Notes under the pieces: generated by a model
Database searches by the model: none
The model's input: the letters and a program-made list of their open reading frames with translations, nothing else
Told to the model about the DNA's origin: nothing
Position numbers and translations under genes: made by a program
NCBI RefSeq assembly: GCF_014805625.2
Contig: NW_023998567.1
Coordinates: 1,258,078-1,322,077, forward strand
DNA length: 64,000 bases
Direction: 5' to 3'
Source: Glossina fuscipes
Lineage: Eukaryota > Arthropoda > Insecta > Diptera > Glossinidae
Part shown: piece after piece, positions 61,441 to 64,000 of the stretch
Numbering within the stretch: the stretch's first letter is position 1
Layout of the letters: every line of letters starts with the position of its first letter

Positions 61441-63140
61441 TCGCAGCTAATTTAAACAGCTCGAACACTATCTTTATTGTAACGAAGTCTCCGTAGCATG
61501 TCTTTCCAAAATTATGACGCTGTTAGGTTACATTGTAAATCCAACCTCTCAAGGTGGTGGAGTACCAATTCCTATATGAAACAAGCTTTCAACAAGCCGA
61601 CTACTCATTGTGGTTCTGTTCTCTCGTGTATAGATCTTTTGGTCTGTACACCTAATTGTAGTTTGCTGAGTACCTGGAACACTCTTAACAATACGCTAGC
61701 TAGACTACTAGCTGCTATAAACAAATGTATAAAATCTTCTTCGAGAATAAATTTCAAAGTTTTGGCTGACGTATATTCTCAGCCTGGAAAAGAACAAAGG
61801 TTGAAAAAATGTTGTAAAATTGTCAACGATGAAATCTTAGCTTCTGATCTTTGGCAGTCTTTGATTCTGTTGCCGTTAACATTTTAAAGTCTGTGCTACC
61901 TCCTTCAGATCTACTGATTCTGTAATTAAAAGTATAACCTCTTTACTTACTATAGTATTTTAATTAACAAGAATGAGGTCGTCGAGGGAGATACTTCATC
62001 CCTTTGATATTTTTCCGGTCACCTTGAGTCCTTCTAGTTTACGATTTCAATTAAGAAGATTACAAGCGGGGGTTTTCCAAAAAAAGGAAAGACTCTGTCG
62101 TTAAACTACTTATCATATATGATTCCAGAACACTGCTTGTCAAAACCATTAGCTTTTTGAGGTTTGTTCTAAATTAGAAACTCTCTTCTACTGCTCACTC
62201 TAACAACATTACGGATCTAGGCTTTCAGATCCATGAGATCCGTTTGCGGTTACTCGAATTTATTTAATTGCAAATGAAACATTTTTCTTTCATTCTTACT
62301 GGTCGGCCTAAGTCTGACGATATAGGCAGCAATCGCTCATTTCTCAAATAACCAATTCAGTTCTTTATATCCCGCTAAATATTTTACGAGCCTAGAAGTA
62401 TTCGCGACTACTCGATGACAGAAAAAATTCCCTATCATGGCAGACAGTAAACCAGAATTATCTGCGTTGCAATCGTTGCCCTCAATTAAAACTCATCCTT
62501 ATGTGGGGAGAAATTAGATATTTGCTACACAATGTCAAATTCGATGCGTTTCGTTTCCATTTTCTCTATTTGCCTGGTTCCATGGATAATATCCCATCTT
62601 TCAGACTATCGCATATTAATGATTGTGTTACGATCTCTACTGACTTGAGGGCAATCGAGAACAAGCGGTCAGCCTTTTCTTGGCAACAGTACTGGAATAA
62701 TTCAATTCATGGCTGTCGTTTGTACTCTGTGACTGCGCAAGTGAATATAACAACTTGGTTTACATACCGAAATCTCAGACGGGACGTCAGCCTTATTAGC
62801 ATGCTGATGTTTAACCAAACGCAATGATCACCTGTACAAAATGAACGTAGTGAGCAACTCCTTATGCACATTTGGGGTTTTGAGATTTCCTGACCATCCT
62901 TTATTTTTCTGTCCGAATTTTGGCATTTCCATTTGTTATTCCATGCTTTACAAGTTGCACCATTAGGACTTCATAATCGCAACGTTTTTGACATACTATA
63001 AAGCTATTCTTTCACACACGCGTTTGCTTTCGCAACTGTTCAGCTCTTTCATAAGCAAATCTATACACATTTATACACCATCACATCTCATACTGCGAAA
63101 TTCATTTTGCGCCGTGTCATCTTGTAATAACTTGTAAAAT
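61440..63140 (+). mobile_element. Possible I/R1-type LINE relic
   Basis: Near 61540 a GGGVPIPI segment after a RLHCKSN-like stretch resembles the GGGVLIA block of LINE endonucleases. At 62670-62830 a frame with SAFSWQQYWNNS, CRLYSVTAQVN and LMFNQTQ resembles the C-terminal part of I/R1-type ORF2 proteins. An AATAAAATCCC follows at about 63141. The reverse transcriptase core was not recognised, so the call is tentative. Confidence 0.35.
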
Positions 63141-63880
63141 AAATAAAATCCCAGAACATATTGCCATAAAAGTCGAGAATACAAAATAAGATAAGGAAAT
63201 TATTGGAAACTTTAAAAAGGATCACTTTCAGCAAAATGGTTTTGGTTGCTTGGCGCACATAACAACACGCAAAATATATGTATATATGTATATTTTTTTT
63301 TTTTTGGGTTGTTAAGTGGAGATGGATTAAGCCATTAAGCTATATAAGTATATATACATTTACAATCGAGCTATCTACTAACTATCTTAAGGTTCAAACA
63401 AAAAATTTTGTCCTCGTATTGAACCTTTTTTTCTCAACTCAGTAAATCGTCTGTTGTTGACTTACAGAAGAAGTGGAAGAAGAGACAATTCGAAACAAAA
63501 TTCTTATACTTATAAAGAGTTGAACCAAAACAAAAACCTTTAGATGTGCTAAAGGTAAGTAAAATAATCTTTTTTGTTTTTTATTCTGCCTAATTAATCT
63601 GTTTAATCAACCAAAGCTTGTAATCAACCCTGTATCTCCACACTTTCCATATATCGTTATATATTGGCGTCTTCATTTATAATTCGTAACGGTTCAACAA
63701 TTATAAGAACTCATCGTTATATTGAACATATTGGTCCTATCATTAACTGACCTATTCCATTTCTTAGCAAACAAAAAGTCAATGCAATGCTTTAGATAAA
63801 ACTAATATATAATCGAGTTCTTATGTATAAATTTTAAACAGAACAATTCGCTTGCTTATATTGTGGTATTTGGTGGAACA
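63140..63880. other. AT-rich stretch, no gene recognised
   Basis: It contains a TATATGTATATATGTATA and poly-T run at about 63276-63305. The 5' inverted repeat of the following mariner should lie near its right end, but I could not identify it. Confidence 0.4.
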
Positions 63881-63889
63881 AGAGAAGTG

Positions 63890-64000
63890 AACAAAGAGAA
63901 AATTCGGTACATTTTACAGATTTTCTTTGACAAAGGCGAAAATGCAAGCCAGGCGGCTAAAATTGTGAATGGTGTTTATGGTTCCGATACTGTAACAGCC
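63890..64000 (+). mobile_element. mariner transposase N-terminus (cut by window edge)
   Basis: The frame reads NKEKIRYILQIFFDKGENAS and continues with QAAKIVNGVYGSDTVTA. This is the N-terminal helix-turn-helix DNA-binding region of mariner transposases, which bind the terminal inverted repeats. The codon at the expected start is GTG (AAGTGAAC), so the original ATG may be mutated. The rest, including the catalytic D,D34D domain, lies right of the window, so whether the element is intact cannot be judged. Confidence 0.8.

Overview
The window is AT-rich nuclear DNA from a dipteran insect. The host gene, the transposon families (Gypsy, BEL/Pao, Copia, Jockey-clade and R1-clade LINEs, mariner) and the codon content all fit a fly. 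A tephritid fruit fly is my best guess, but that is inference; no species marker was found.

Only one host gene is well supported: a long-chain fatty acid transport protein / acyl-CoA synthetase (FATP, SLC27 family) on the minus strand. Two coding exons are present. The membrane-anchor exon is at 54004-53613 and the AMP-binding exon is at 7972-7349. Splice sites and reading phase match exactly across a 45,640-bp intron. The start codon must lie upstream (above 54,005, probably right of the window). The C-terminal catalytic exons must lie left of position 1.

Almost everything else is mobile DNA, most of it inside this intron. Left to right: an internally deleted Gypsy element (1-3.1 kb, +); Jockey-clade LINE copy A (5.8-7.1 kb, -); a tandem-repeat and LTR-like block (9.7-11.4 kb); a decayed K02A2.6-like Gypsy pol (11.4-13.6 kb, +); a second copy of the first Gypsy family with LTR, tRNA-Lys primer site, gag and integrase (18.2-23.6 kb, +); a LINE reverse transcriptase scrap (25.8 kb, +); LINE copy D (27.2-28.2 kb, -); a Gypsy gag-pol relic (29.3-31.2 kb, -); LINE copy B, nearly full length (31.4-35.8 kb, -); a Copia relic (36.3-39.1 kb, +); an R1-clade LINE relic (39.3-40.8 kb, +); a BEL/Pao relic (41.0-43.3 kb, -); a Gypsy 3' end with an LTR (43.5-45.6 kb, +); a tRNA-derived SINE (45.9-46.0 kb, -); LINE copy E (50.7-51.3 kb, -); and a mariner C-terminal scrap (52.0 kb, +). 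Upstream of the anchor exon lie LINE copy C (55.8-58.7 kb, -), a C2H2 zinc-finger remnant (59 kb, -), a possible LINE relic (61.4-63.1 kb, +) and the N-terminus of a mariner transposase running off the right edge.

None of the transposons looks intact. All show stops, frameshifts or deletions, so the window reads as an old, repeatedly invaded intron. The most interesting mechanistic signal is at the ORF1/ORF2 junction of LINE copy B: a canonical -1 slippery heptamer sits directly on the ORF1 stop, with ORF2 open in exactly the -1 frame. The long featureless stretches between elements are reported as such.
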